Source: Boswellia sacra
Lineage: Eukaryota; Streptophyta; Magnoliopsida; Sapindales; Burseraceae
Length of the DNA: 64,000 bases
Assembly (NCBI GenBank): GCA_013180625.2
Contig: SNVD02013881.1
Coordinates: 21,861 to 85,860 of the forward strand
Reading direction: 5' to 3'
The notes beneath the pieces were generated by a model. The model had not been told where the DNA came from, did no database searches, and saw nothing but the letters and a program-made list of their open reading frames with translations. Shown here one piece after another: positions 47,483 to 59,101 of this stretch (the first letter of the stretch is position 1; each line of letters starts with the position of its first letter). The position numbers were made by a program, and so were the translations under genes.

Positions 47483-47599
47483 AAGAACTTGGTCGACATA
47501 ATCAAGCCGATCAGGATGTACATGGAGCGTAAACGTAAGAAGAGAGACGTACAAAGTTATAGCTCCAAGAATGGGCATGTCAACCTGTGCTTCTATCAC
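47483..47599 (-). pseudogene. Captured exon of VPS35 (retromer subunit)
   Basis: The minus strand reads VIEAQVDMPILGAITLYVSL then LTFTLHVHPDRLDYVDQVL. It starts after a GGCAG acceptor and stops at a CTT|GTATGT donor, so it is one clean exon of 117 bp. The HPDRLDYVDQVL string is diagnostic for plant VPS35, which sorts vacuolar receptors from endosomes. The frame is open. No neighbouring VPS35 exons were recognised. Confidence 0.82.
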
Positions 47600-47895
47600 C
47601 TGCCATTCAAATTTGCCATTTAACTTAAAAGGAAACAACTCCATGCTCCAAATTGGGCATTTATGCCTCTCACTCCCCATCCAAAAGAAAGAAGAAAGAA
47701 GATCAGCTTCTTAATATAATAACCTTAAAAATAACAAAAAGGACACTGCAAGGCATTTTAACATGTACTAGCAGGCACCAGAGCAGAACAAGGCTAAAAA
47801 ATTCAGACTTAATTTTACTACAAACTAACAGTCTATGTCTCTGAGTGATTATTGATTTTGGATATTATCGAATTGCCACCACATCTCTGCCTTCC

Positions 47896-47898
<3 letters not shown>

Positions 47899-47929
<31 letters not shown>
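47899..47929. repeat. (AG)n microsatellite
   Basis: About 15 AG dinucleotides between the VPS35 and CCT-eta fragments. Confidence 0.9.
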
Positions 47930-47932
<3 letters not shown>

Positions 47933-47977
47933 CTCAATTAAAGAAAAACAAATATCGTAAAATATTAGATTTCTTAC

Positions 47978-49934
47978 CTTGTTGACAGGATCTATGCAAA
48001 TATGACGAGTATTCTCATCTTCATAGGCTCAATTAAAGAAAAACTTTGGTTCCCAGACAAAGATAGCAAACGAATCTGCAATTCCACCTATGTTGATATC
48101 CACCTCATATAAAGCCCCTTCACCTGTTAAAAACCATGCAGGACAAGTTGACAGAAGTTTACTAAACATATTAAGTCAGAAAACAAAGCCACCAAAATAA
48201 TTAGCCATACCTGAAAATCAGGAAAGTGGAACTGTATTAACAGCAGTATGAAGGACATTGAAGGTATCAAATTAATTGCAATGGCTTTCAAAAGTGGAGA
48301 ACTGGAAAAATTTAAATGAAATCCTAAAAAAGACAAACCAGATGGAAGTGCATGTTTCTTTCTGTCTTAATTTATTGAGCACATCAGTTCCATCAAATCC
48401 AGCATTGTCACAAAGTTACCGGGGTATAACCAAGAGTAAAAATATCCCACATTAATTATCCTATATTATCCTATCAAATTACTTTCCTGTTATGATAAAA
48501 GCAGAAAAACATCAATCTCATAAGAGCACAATAAGGTCTTATTCTGAATATTTTATGCATGCCTTAGCATTCATATTTCCCAAGGCAAAAATTCTTATCA
48601 TACTACCCACGTCTAGAAGATGCTTTGAACCTTGTAGAACGTGTATCTCCTGTTCTAAAAGAATATAAAAACAATCTTAGATAGACATTAAGGAAATACC
48701 CATCACCCAAAACAATCAAATTGGTGAACCTCATTAAAAATCTAAGTATCTAACATTTCCTAAAAACATAAATTTATTAAAATTTTTCCAAGTGGAAAGA
48801 ATCTATCCGATGAATACCTATACATATATTCAATCAGGGCTCAAACCATCAAAGCTGAACAATTTAACATAAACGATATACATCATTCCAGATATCATCC
48901 ACACCTCCATCTCAACACATGCAATGAAAGGAGATTCATATTGAAATAGAGTAGTTAAATGCTTTAAAATGGAATTGTGAAGCACAATAATATGATGGTA
49001 TAAACATCATTCTAGATGTCCTCTAGACCTTCATCTCAACATATGCAGTTAAAAAAGCTATCCATACAGCAGTCAAATCCTTCAAAACAGAACTATAAAC
49101 CACAATAATGACCTCCTTAACCTTGATTGATAAATCTTAATGATCACGCTTCTGTTATTCAGGAATTCAACATCAACACATTTCAAAGGAAAGAATACAA
49201 TGAAGGACTTAGCAAGTGCAGGAGCTTGTACTTTCTGTGGAGCTTTGTAGATTCCCATTAGAGAGGGCATTGCACTGAACCAATGGATCTGACTATTGAA
49301 TATATAGGACCCCAAAATGCTAGACACTTAATACCAAAAGAGAAGCAAACTAAGCCTACTGTCTTGGTGGAGGGTATTCTCGAGGTTGTAAGGATTTTAT
49401 TTAAATATCTGTCATGCTAAACAAATTTGATTAATCTCATTCCCAATATTTATTCAACATAACTGTAGCAAATTAATTTCATTTCACAATTCAATAAATA
49501 AGAAAACAATGCAGATCAATAAAAAATTCTAAACATTGCAACGATGGTGCTTCCAACTATCAAGTTTGACTACAAACGTACAAACTATTTTTCAAGGGCG
49601 GTCAACAAAATCATTCCATAGAAAGCCAAACACAAAAGCCCAATATCACCAACCTCAAGAGCTTTTGCATAAGAGTTGATAAAAAGTTAAGACTTCCCAG
49701 TAATGGTGCACGTATGCTATCTCAAATATCGGCTTATCTCCATCTGCCACCAAAAACAACAATCTATATCAACAAGGCCAACATACCATCAAAAGATCCA
49801 CCATACATTAATCAACAGATACGATAGATCCATACATCTATAACACCACCACCAGCAACTACTGTAGATTTCTTTAAAGCTCTTCTAACAATCATGATTG
49901 CATCATGTAAACTCCTCTCAGCTTCCTTGATGAA
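47978..49934 (-). pseudogene. Captured fragment of the chaperonin subunit CCT-eta (TCP-1 eta)
   Basis: CCT-eta is one of eight subunits of the cytosolic chaperonin that folds actin and tubulin. Four exons are recognised on the minus strand. 49837-49934, after a CTGCAG acceptor, reads [20 protein letters not shown] then [12 protein letters not shown]. About 49652-49690 reads FINSYAKALEV. 48339-48414 reads CDNAGFDGTDVLNKLRQK, then a 4-base GAAA insertion shifts the frame before ALPSG. 47978-48123 reads VDINIGGIADSFAIFVWEP, then diverges. These cover the C-terminal half, including the equatorial-domain return (VVAGGG). The introns between them are retained. The last part of 47978-48123 no longer fits the family and may be a junction with other DNA. 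Confidence 0.85.
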
Positions 49935-49989
49935 CTGCAGACAGTTAAGAAAGAAAAATCCAGCTCAACATGATTAGTAAAATAAATAT

Positions 49990-50158
49990 CACAGCTCTCA
50001 CTCTTCCTTCTTCTTCTTCAAGGTCTACTGTTGGTGTGGTGTTAGGGTTTGTTTGCATTATTCGTTTTTGGCTTTTGACGTTTCAATCTGAGATTTGGAT
50101 GAGTGATTTGGATGAGTGAGGGAGTAACTGGTGATTTGGATGAGTAAGGAAGTGACGG
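49990..50158. other. Junction segment before the internal CACTA terminus
   Basis: Contains three direct copies of GATTTGGATGAGT (50094-50144) just outside the internal CACTACAAGAAA. It separates the CCT-eta block from the AspAT block. Confidence 0.6.
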
Positions 50159-50183
50159 CACTACAAGAAAAAAAGAAACTTCC
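50159..50183 (+). repeat. Second CACTA 5' terminus inside the large element
   Basis: CACTACAAGAAAAAAAGAAA has the same orientation and first 16 bases as the left TIR at 42133, then differs. With the right TIR at 54648-54659 it would define an inner element of 4.5 kb carrying only the AspAT, ACD11, GALT and eEF1A pieces. The adjacent CGG does not match ATT on the right, so no TSD supports a separate insertion. Confidence 0.75.
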
Positions 50184-50634
50184 TATACGTTTCTTATAGC
50201 TGTAGCAATAAAAGAATTCAATAACAAAGTACAGAAACAGTTATTGTTCGTCTCTTCTTTAATCTCTCTAGAACAGATCTTTAAAGAATATTAAATAGGA
50301 ATTTTAAGTCTGCTTATATACATAATTTATACAGAATAAACTATAAATTTCTGATACAAGATATTTTTGAGTTAAAAAGCAATTATGGTCAACTTACTGA
50401 AGGCCTAAAAGCAAGTAGCAACACTATTCCAACATAAATATAATTTTACTAACTCCACTAAGATTATTTAAGTGTTCAAATTACTGATCATGTCTAGGAT
50501 ATTGATTTTGATAATTAAATGATGATTTTCATTCATAAAATACAGAAGTGAAAACAATAAAATGTGTAGATTAAAAATCCAAAAGAACAAAAAGTGAATA
50601 AGAAGCCAAGTGATGGTAATTTACCTTCACTTCC

Positions 50635-52187
<1,553 letters not shown>

Positions 52188-52189
52188 CT

Positions 52190-53165
52190 AAGAGGAAAAT
52201 AGATAACATGGACATACATTATAACCGTAATAAGCAGTCAAATGACTAAAAAGTTCTACAACTATAACTGTTCAGTAAAAATCAGATTACCAATACAACC
52301 ATGCTTTGAAAGCAACAAGCAATGGAGGTACTATCACACAGAAGCACATATGTGCATAAAAGTGAAAAGGAGTCAGAAAGATCTTGGCTGCTGCAGAACA
52401 TACAAGTGATGTTGCCAGGGAGCTATGGTGATACAGGAAATAGGTTTATTCAAACAAAATTACCCACAAGAAATAGAAATTGACATATTTATTTCTTGTT
52501 TTCAATCTGTTCCCCTTCTCCTGCAGGAAAAAAGAAGCCATAGCCCCAGAACCTCTGCCATTGTGATCAGAAAACCTAGCGACTTACACTACAAGCATGT
52601 CACGCTCCTTGAACTTTTATGGTTTATAACAATTGGATTGAGGTGAACGAACAGATTAGTGCACACAGTTAAATAAAAAGAAATGTAACAAAATAGGAAA
52701 AGAAGAAAAAGGGGAGGTACATCTTGTATGGAATGTTTATATAGTACATTTTATAATTGAAGTAGCCAGTGAAAAATATTAATTTCAACCTATGATTCAC
52801 AAATTTTAAATATTCCCATTTAAAATTTTAAATATTCAGTGAAAATTCACATTTAAAGAATAATAAAAGAAGAAAAAAAAGTTCCTGGCCCTGAAAATTA
52901 GCACTGGACATAAAATACAGGTTGCAACCCACCAAATAACCAAGTAACATGAAGCTTAAAGGTCATTTGGATCACAAGTGCAAATAGAGTCCAAAGGCGG
53001 CTAAATCAATCTTGTCATAACTTAGCTAAGTTACCATTCTCCATAACATAAGGCAACCTCTACAAAATATAAACTCAAATCACCGGAGCCATGAAATTAT
53101 TAAAAGGATTAAGTCTACAAAAATGATCCTAATAAATAAATAACAGGATTTGGAAGTCATATAGA
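52190..53165. other. CACTA interior between AspAT and ACD11 fragments
   Basis: AT-rich, probably introns or flanks of the captured genes. No exon was recognised. Confidence 0.4.
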
Positions 53166-53170
53166 CATAC

Positions 53171-53344
53171 TCTGCAGCAATAATTTGTTCAAATAGAACC
53201 CTAACCATGTCAAGTCCACGCTTCACTCTCAAAAGGTTTCCAGTGTGACTACCAGCCTTCCTCACGCAGTTTCCTTGTATATCCCGGTCAAGCAAAGCTT
53301 GTAACGTCACAATGGATTTTTGATGCCTTTGCAAGATCATCAAC
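53171..53344 (-). pseudogene. Captured exon of an ACD11-like glycolipid-transfer protein
   Basis: The minus strand, after an AACAG acceptor at 53345, reads VDDLAKAS, a frame change, SIVTLQALLDRDIQGNCVRK, AGSHTGNLLRVKRGLDMVRV and LFEQIIAA, ending at GCAGA|GTATGT. LLRVKRGLDMVRVLFEQI is characteristic of the plant ACD11/GLTP family, which transfers sphingolipids and restrains cell death. It is one exon of a multi-exon gene. Catalytic-type residues in later exons are missing. Confidence 0.82.
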
Positions 53345-53835
53345 CTGTTACCATTGATCACTCCATCAATCAAACCACTCAAAGCAAACTAATCACATTA
53401 AATCATAATTCATTCCTAGTCTCTATTTCTTCACAAACACTTCCAATCAGCCACCACGGAAACAAAATCAACTTCAAAAATATAAAATAAAAACTCAAAA
53501 TGTAATAAAGTAAAAGCACGTAATTCCTTGGAGCATAACTCAAATGAAGTTCTTTTACAATCTATACTTTGCTAAGCTCACAAAAACAGATTAATGGATA
53601 CAAATTCAAACCATCAACTTTATATCTATGTAACAATATATAACTGTACTAGTTCGCCGCCACCGTACCCTCCAACTTGCTTGTTACTAGTTTAGCATCG
53701 GAATTGTTGTTTACCAGCACAGTTCACCCGGTAATGGTACAGGGAAAATCCCGCAAACTAATCTCTAGAAGAAAATGAATATATAAAGTGATTGATATAT
53801 ATCACAGGTTGCTTGAATATATTCAGGATATGTAC
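53345..53835. other. CACTA interior, no fragment recognised
   Basis: A GC-richer patch at 53650-53760 may be an unidentified captured piece. Confidence 0.35.
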
Positions 53836-53975
53836 CTTTCTTATTGTCACTGGGAACCGAAAAGGGACACCTCTCCTCTTCACCCCAGTCGTCAGCTGCA
53901 GTCCATGTGTTTTGGACAATTACAGGATCATCGATTACCTTATCGCCATGGAGTCGAACGTTGTAACGCAAAATA
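53836..53975 (-). pseudogene. Captured exon of a GALT-type beta-1,3-galactosyltransferase
   Basis: The minus strand reads VRLHGDKVIDDPVIVQNTWT then AADDWGEEERCPFSVPSDNK and ends at AAAG|GTACAT, a good donor. DDPVIVQNTWT and DWGEEERCP are typical of plant GT31 hydroxyproline O-galactosyltransferases (GALT2-6), which glycosylate arabinogalactan proteins in the Golgi. It corresponds to the region between the galectin-like and transferase domains. The upstream limit of the fragment is uncertain. Confidence 0.65.
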
Positions 53976-54055
53976 ACGGAAAGATTTGGCTCCCCTGAGA
54001 GATACTCCCCTGTTAGATCAATCCGAAAATCCCCAAGCAGGCCATTTGGAATTAC

Positions 54056-54260
54056 CTCTTGTTCATCTCAGCAGCTTCCTTCTCAAACCTCTCGATCACA
54101 CGCTCGTCGATAGCTCCAAGCTTGTAGATGAGATGTCCAATGGTGGTCGACTTTCCAGAGTCGACGTGGCTGATGACCACAATGTTGATGTCAGTCTTCT
54201 CCTTACGCATCTTAGCTTAGAACTTGAGAAGAGTGGCGGCGGAGGAGTGAAACCCTAGAA
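54056..54260 (-). pseudogene. Captured 5' end of eEF1A (5' UTR, start codon, G1 loop)
   Basis: eEF1A is the GTPase that delivers aminoacyl-tRNA to the ribosome. The minus strand opens at ATG 54208-54210 with [20 protein letters not shown], then [20 protein letters not shown] and [12 protein letters not shown], stopping at AGAG|GTAATT (54056). The P-loop GHVDSGKST is retained except Gly to Ser at its first position, and Gly2 is Arg. About 50 bp of CT-rich leader before the ATG looks like the native 5' UTR. The remaining roughly 400 residues are absent. It lies closest to the right TIR and is first in the minus-strand series, so it could supply a start codon to a chimeric transcript. Confidence 0.88.
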
Positions 54261-54659
54261 AACCTGCTGGTGCTAACAAAGGGTGCAGCTAAGCAGAGCT
54301 GTGAAGAGAGAGCGCAAATAGACAAAGGGTGATGGTCGTTGGGTGTGACGAGCTGGTGCGGTGAGGAGGGGGTGAGCTATGACGGCTAGGGCAAACAAAG
54401 GAAAGTGAAAAGAGAAAGAAGGATGAAAAGTATAGGGAAAGAGACAAAAACATGTTTATTGTTTTTATTTTTTCCTTTTGTATATATTTGTCAACACGTA
54501 AATATACGATAAATATTTGATACAGTTAATACAAAGAGTGACATATATGAAATATATTTACGTTTGACTTTTGAGTCAATGGCATATTTCTCACATTTTT
54601 TAAAAACTGTCAAATAAATAAATTGATGAGTGACAAATATAGAAAAATTTCTTGTAGTG
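54261..54659. other. CACTA right end
   Basis: 54290-54420 is GC-richer (GGTGAGGAGGGGGTGAGC) and could be captured promoter or leader DNA. 54470-54659 is AT-rich subterminal sequence with GTGACATATA and GTGACAAATATAG, ending in TTTCTTGTAGTG. Confidence 0.6.
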
Positions 54660-54662
54660 ATT

Positions 54663-56518
54663 CGAAACATATATTTTGTTAATGTACTTTTAAATTAATA
54701 TATATCAACCACATATCATTTTTAAAATTAAAAAAATAAAAATCAACTATATATTGCTACTTAATTTTGAAAAAAAAAACACAAAATATATATAAAAACA
54801 AAACACAACCATAACTTATTAAGACATAATTATATATTACTCCCTCTACAATAGTTCTGATAATCTCAAATAATTGACTTGCTAAAATCCCACACAGCCA
54901 TTTACAATTTTCAAAATCTCATGTTTGAAAAAATAAGGGTAAAAATATTAAACAATCAATCAATTAACTCAAAATTTAAAAGAATATTTCAAATTTAATG
55001 AAATATAATTATGATAGGGAAGTTTTGTGAGATTTTCAAAAGTATAGATGGTTGTGAAGATTTTTACGAACCTTAAGGGAGGTCCATAAAATTTAACTTA
55101 CTATTTTCATATTGTAAAAACAAAGAAGTTTGTTTGTTAACATTTTTAAAATACTGTTTTCTGAAAACGTACATTTATCAATTTATTTAAATCAATATCA
55201 ACCACATATCATTTTCGAAATTTAAAAAAATTTAAAATCAACCATATATTTTTTTCAAATTTTAAAAATAAAAACTCAAAATACACAAATAAACACAAAA
55301 TAAACCCTCATATAACCCTCATGAGTTTCATATAATAGTTATTGAAAGGTTCTGTGATAATTTTAATGATTATACATTGTTAATTTCAACAAATCGAAAT
55401 TGATGAAATGGAAGTAGTTCTATATATTTAACTAATTTCTTAAAATCAATAAATCAAATGTGATAGAATCTCATCAATGGCATACGCAGGATTTTGAGTT
55501 TGGGGGCCGATTCATTTCGGTATAAAAATAATATTTTTATTAATTATTTATAATGCATAAAAGAAAATAAATTATTATAATTTATAAAAGAAAATCAATT
55601 ATTGTAATTTTTAGACGAGTCAGACATCAAATTAAGAACCCAGGATTTGACTTTCTTTCAATCTTGCAAGTAAGTTAAATCAAATAACGTAAATAAATAT
55701 TATCAATAAAATATATTGACATAGATTCTTAAAAATTAAAAAAAAAATCCTACTTTTAAAAAAACTTATCAATTCTCAAATAAATTATAAAAAATAAAGC
55801 TTAATTATAAAGTTTAAATAAAATAAATAAAAATTAAGTATATTATACAAATATCTAAACTTAAATCTTAAATAAAAACGTCTATTTTATTAAAAATATA
55901 CTTCGAATAGATAAAAGATAAATAAATCAATCTTGTCTCATATTTTTATTTACTAAAGTCTCAAAAGAATATATTTAATTGGTTAATTAATTGAAATAAA
56001 TATTGTTGAATCAAGGATATGATAGAGTAATTGCATTACAATTGGCAAATTACGAAAATGGAAGGAGCTAGACAAAAATTCTCTCAAAAACAATTGAAAA
56101 TTTGAAAGTTTATGGGCTCCAGGAAGTTCTGAAGGGGCCTAAAGCTTTAAGGGGTAATTGGGAATTTTTGAAAACCTAGAGTGGCCAGGCCCTTCTTAGA
56201 CCATAGCGTAGGTCTGCCCCTGCTCATGATAAATGAAAAATTATTACATTAATTTAACATTGTGGATCTACTTGCTCAAAAAAAAATATATATATTGCCA
56301 GCCATTTCCTTTCTAAACATACGATGAAATTTTAAAATCAAAATTTTTCTCTACACTAAATATGCTTATTTTATTCATTTTATATTAATCACAGATTTCT
56401 TTAAAGAATATCATGAATTATGAAAAAATTTCCAATAAGAAAAGTTCATAGCCGACAATTCAATCATGATTCTAAACAAATGATTGAAGTTAATATATTC
56501 ATAGGATTTGATTGCCAT
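54663..56518. other. AT-rich stretch with a possible old element
   Basis: 55483-56230 begins near GGCATACGCAGGATTTTG and ends near GCGTAGGTCTGCCCCTGCTC, edges reminiscent of the GGGGCGGACCTACG termini of decayed plant repeats. No TSD or coding sequence was seen. The remainder is A/T-rich with no gene. Confidence 0.4.
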
Positions 56519-58996
56519 TGTAAAGCCCATTACTACTTTAACTAAGCCTAGCCCATCAAATTTTTTAGCCCAGCCCATGCCATAAGTCTTTTATTCATTT
56601 ATATGCCATGTATTTATATTAGGATTAATTAAGATATAATTAGAAAAGAAAAGAGAAAAATCCAGAAGAGAAGACAGAGGGGGGGAACGTGAGACAAGGG
56701 GGGAGAAAGCAAGAGAAGATTTTGATTTTTTCTAAGGAATTTGAAGATTTTAAGGTAATTTCTTCATCTCTTCATTTAATTAGATTATATAATTTCAATC
56801 CTATCTCTAGATCAATATTAGGAGGAGGTTATTTGATATTTGGAGATGTAATAGAGAGAGAAACTAGAGAGAGAAATGAGATTTCCATGCTTATTTAAGC
56901 TTCAATTTCTTGTATTTTGAAGGAATTGAAGTTTTGATGATAATTATGGGAAATTAGGGATTCTGTGAACAGTACAAATTTCGAAAATTATAGCAGTCTG
57001 TTGGATTTGAATTTAATTCTGAAATTTATATATGTTAAAATAGACATCTTAAGGAATTGTTTAAAGTTGGATTCACTGAAAAATGTGGAGTATGCAATTT
57101 ATTATGAATTTTCGAAGTTTACTGTTCACCACTAGAAATTCAGTTTTTCTGCAGAAAATCAGTATTGGGCAAGTTAATTAAGGTATCTAGAGGTCTTCAA
57201 AAATTATGAAATTTGGGATATGAGTTTGTATGTATGTCTAGTTTAAAACTGGAGATTTTTGTGATTTTGTAAATTTAGTACAAATTATCATGTATTTTGG
57301 AATAGAGAGAGGTCAGATTTGGAAGGAAATTTACAAAATTTGTGTATCTGGAAAAATGAAGGATTTGAGGTATCTAATGAGTATATAATGCTATGAAATT
57401 CTACATGGTATTAGACATATATGTGTAGAAGATGTTTATAAAATATTAGACCATTTGGATGAGTGGATTAATTATTAAAAATCGGAGAACCAGAATTGCT
57501 TTGTTTATGAAGTGTGGAAAGAGAGTTAATTAGAAGAATTAATATGTTATTGGTGAGACTACGGTTTTGTGCTATTAAAGAATTCTATTTGACTTTCTCC
57601 TTAGGTGAGACTGTGGTTCCTAATACATACCGAGATCCGATCGCAGAAGAGGTTGCCACGCAAGTTAATCCGCAAGATAGTGAGTGGGAAAAACATACAT
57701 TTTTACCAATAATTGAATTATAATTTATAAATTTCTATTTTTATTATAATTGTTAGCGAAACTTTATTATATTAGTAAACAGATATTCCTTTATTCTTGT
57801 ATGAAGCATATTTCATGGTTTATCAAATTTTATCTATGTTGTTATTAGAAAGAATTGTTTAATGTTTTAGAGATTTAAAAGTACAGAATTGAATTTTTAT
57901 GTTTTACTAAGCTAGTACCCAATTCATTCAGCTAGTGAAAGTATAGAGGTCTTTGGGACCCATTCAGGCACACATAGAGGCTTTGGGCCGTGTGATCTGG
58001 ATGTTTAGCCCTTTGGGGGCAGCTCCGCGCATGCGTAGGATCAGTATAGAGATATCTTGGCCTGAGCGATCCTAGCCCCGCCAGGTCATGATCAGTCAGA
58101 TTAGTTTGGGTACTTGATTAGTGAAACTGTAATGATTTAGAAATTTAAAATGCGAAATGAGTTTTACGGGAATTAGAACCTTAATACGGTTATCAAATTG
58201 AATTTTGAATACAAGTGGAAATGCCTTAGAAAATTTTTATATCAAAAATTTGATTTTTGTGAAAGGCATATGGATTATTTAAAGATTAGCTCGTTTTTGT
58301 ATCTTTTAGAAGCAGTTTTCTAATCAATGCTAGTAAAGCAGAATTTTTAGTTAATTACTTGTTATGATGTATTATTTTATCTTATGCAAATTTTTATCTA
58401 TTTTAATGACTCTATCCCACTCACTGAGTTTATACTCACCCTATTTTTTTTAAAAACCATTTTTCCCAGGAGATTGCAGTGTTCAGTCGGAACGCCAGTA
58501 GCTGCTTGAGGTTGGCCATTTGATGATGTTTTGAGAGCTTTCTTTTTTATATCTTATTGTATTATCGTAGATGGTTTTCTTGCATATGTAAATATTTGAT
58601 ATCGTATATGTATCAAAGATTTGTTTTAGTTTCTTTCAGACATTTTTTGTTTATTCAATCATGTTTGAGTTTTTAAACTTATATTTAAAATTTTGGTTGT
58701 AAACTTTTTGAATCGAAATTAATCATATTTGAGGCCGGAGGCCATATTTTCTTCTAAAGACTGTTTTAGAGATACAATTATTTTAATAGATGGACTTAAG
58801 GTCCCGAAAAGGAAGTTAGTGGTTATATAAATATTTTGGAAGTGTTGAATTTTGTGTACTTGGCAGGGGGATTAGTCTAAAATACAGGGGAAACTCTGCC
58901 AAATTTTTCATAAATTAGCATATTTTAAAAAGTCAGATTTTCTTAGTACAGTTTTAGGCACGATTCGCCCGTGTTAGCTAGGGGCGGGTCGTGTCA
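56519..58996 (+). mobile_element. 5' LTR (2.48 kb) of a Ty3/Gypsy chromovirus
   Basis: It starts TGTAAAGCCCATTACT and ends GGGTCGTGTCA, immediately followed by AC and the PBS. The first 161 bp recur at 63840-64000 with one difference seen (GCCATGTATTT versus GCCATATATTT). A short LTR frame at 57514-57723 is not a credible gene. The size is typical of Tekay/Del chromoviruses. Confidence 0.93.
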
Positions 58997-58998
58997 AC

Positions 58999-59011
58999 TT
59001 GGTATCAGAGC
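58999..59011 (+). other. Primer-binding site, tRNA-iMet
   Basis: TTGGTATCAGAGC, 2 bp after the LTR end. This is the usual initiator-methionine tRNA primer site of chromoviruses. Confidence 0.93.
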
Positions 59012-59101
59012 ATGGTTTTTAAGATTTTGTTAAGTTTTTCACGGTTGCATAAACATAGTTTTGTAATGATAAAAGAAGCGTTATATTTTGTAGGCATCAT
59101 C

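Noticed and set aside
53986..54258. Plus-strand frame of 90 codons
   Set aside because: Antisense of the captured eEF1A 5' end.
57514..57723. 69-codon frame inside the chromovirus 5' LTR
   Set aside because: No homology recognised and located in LTR non-coding sequence.
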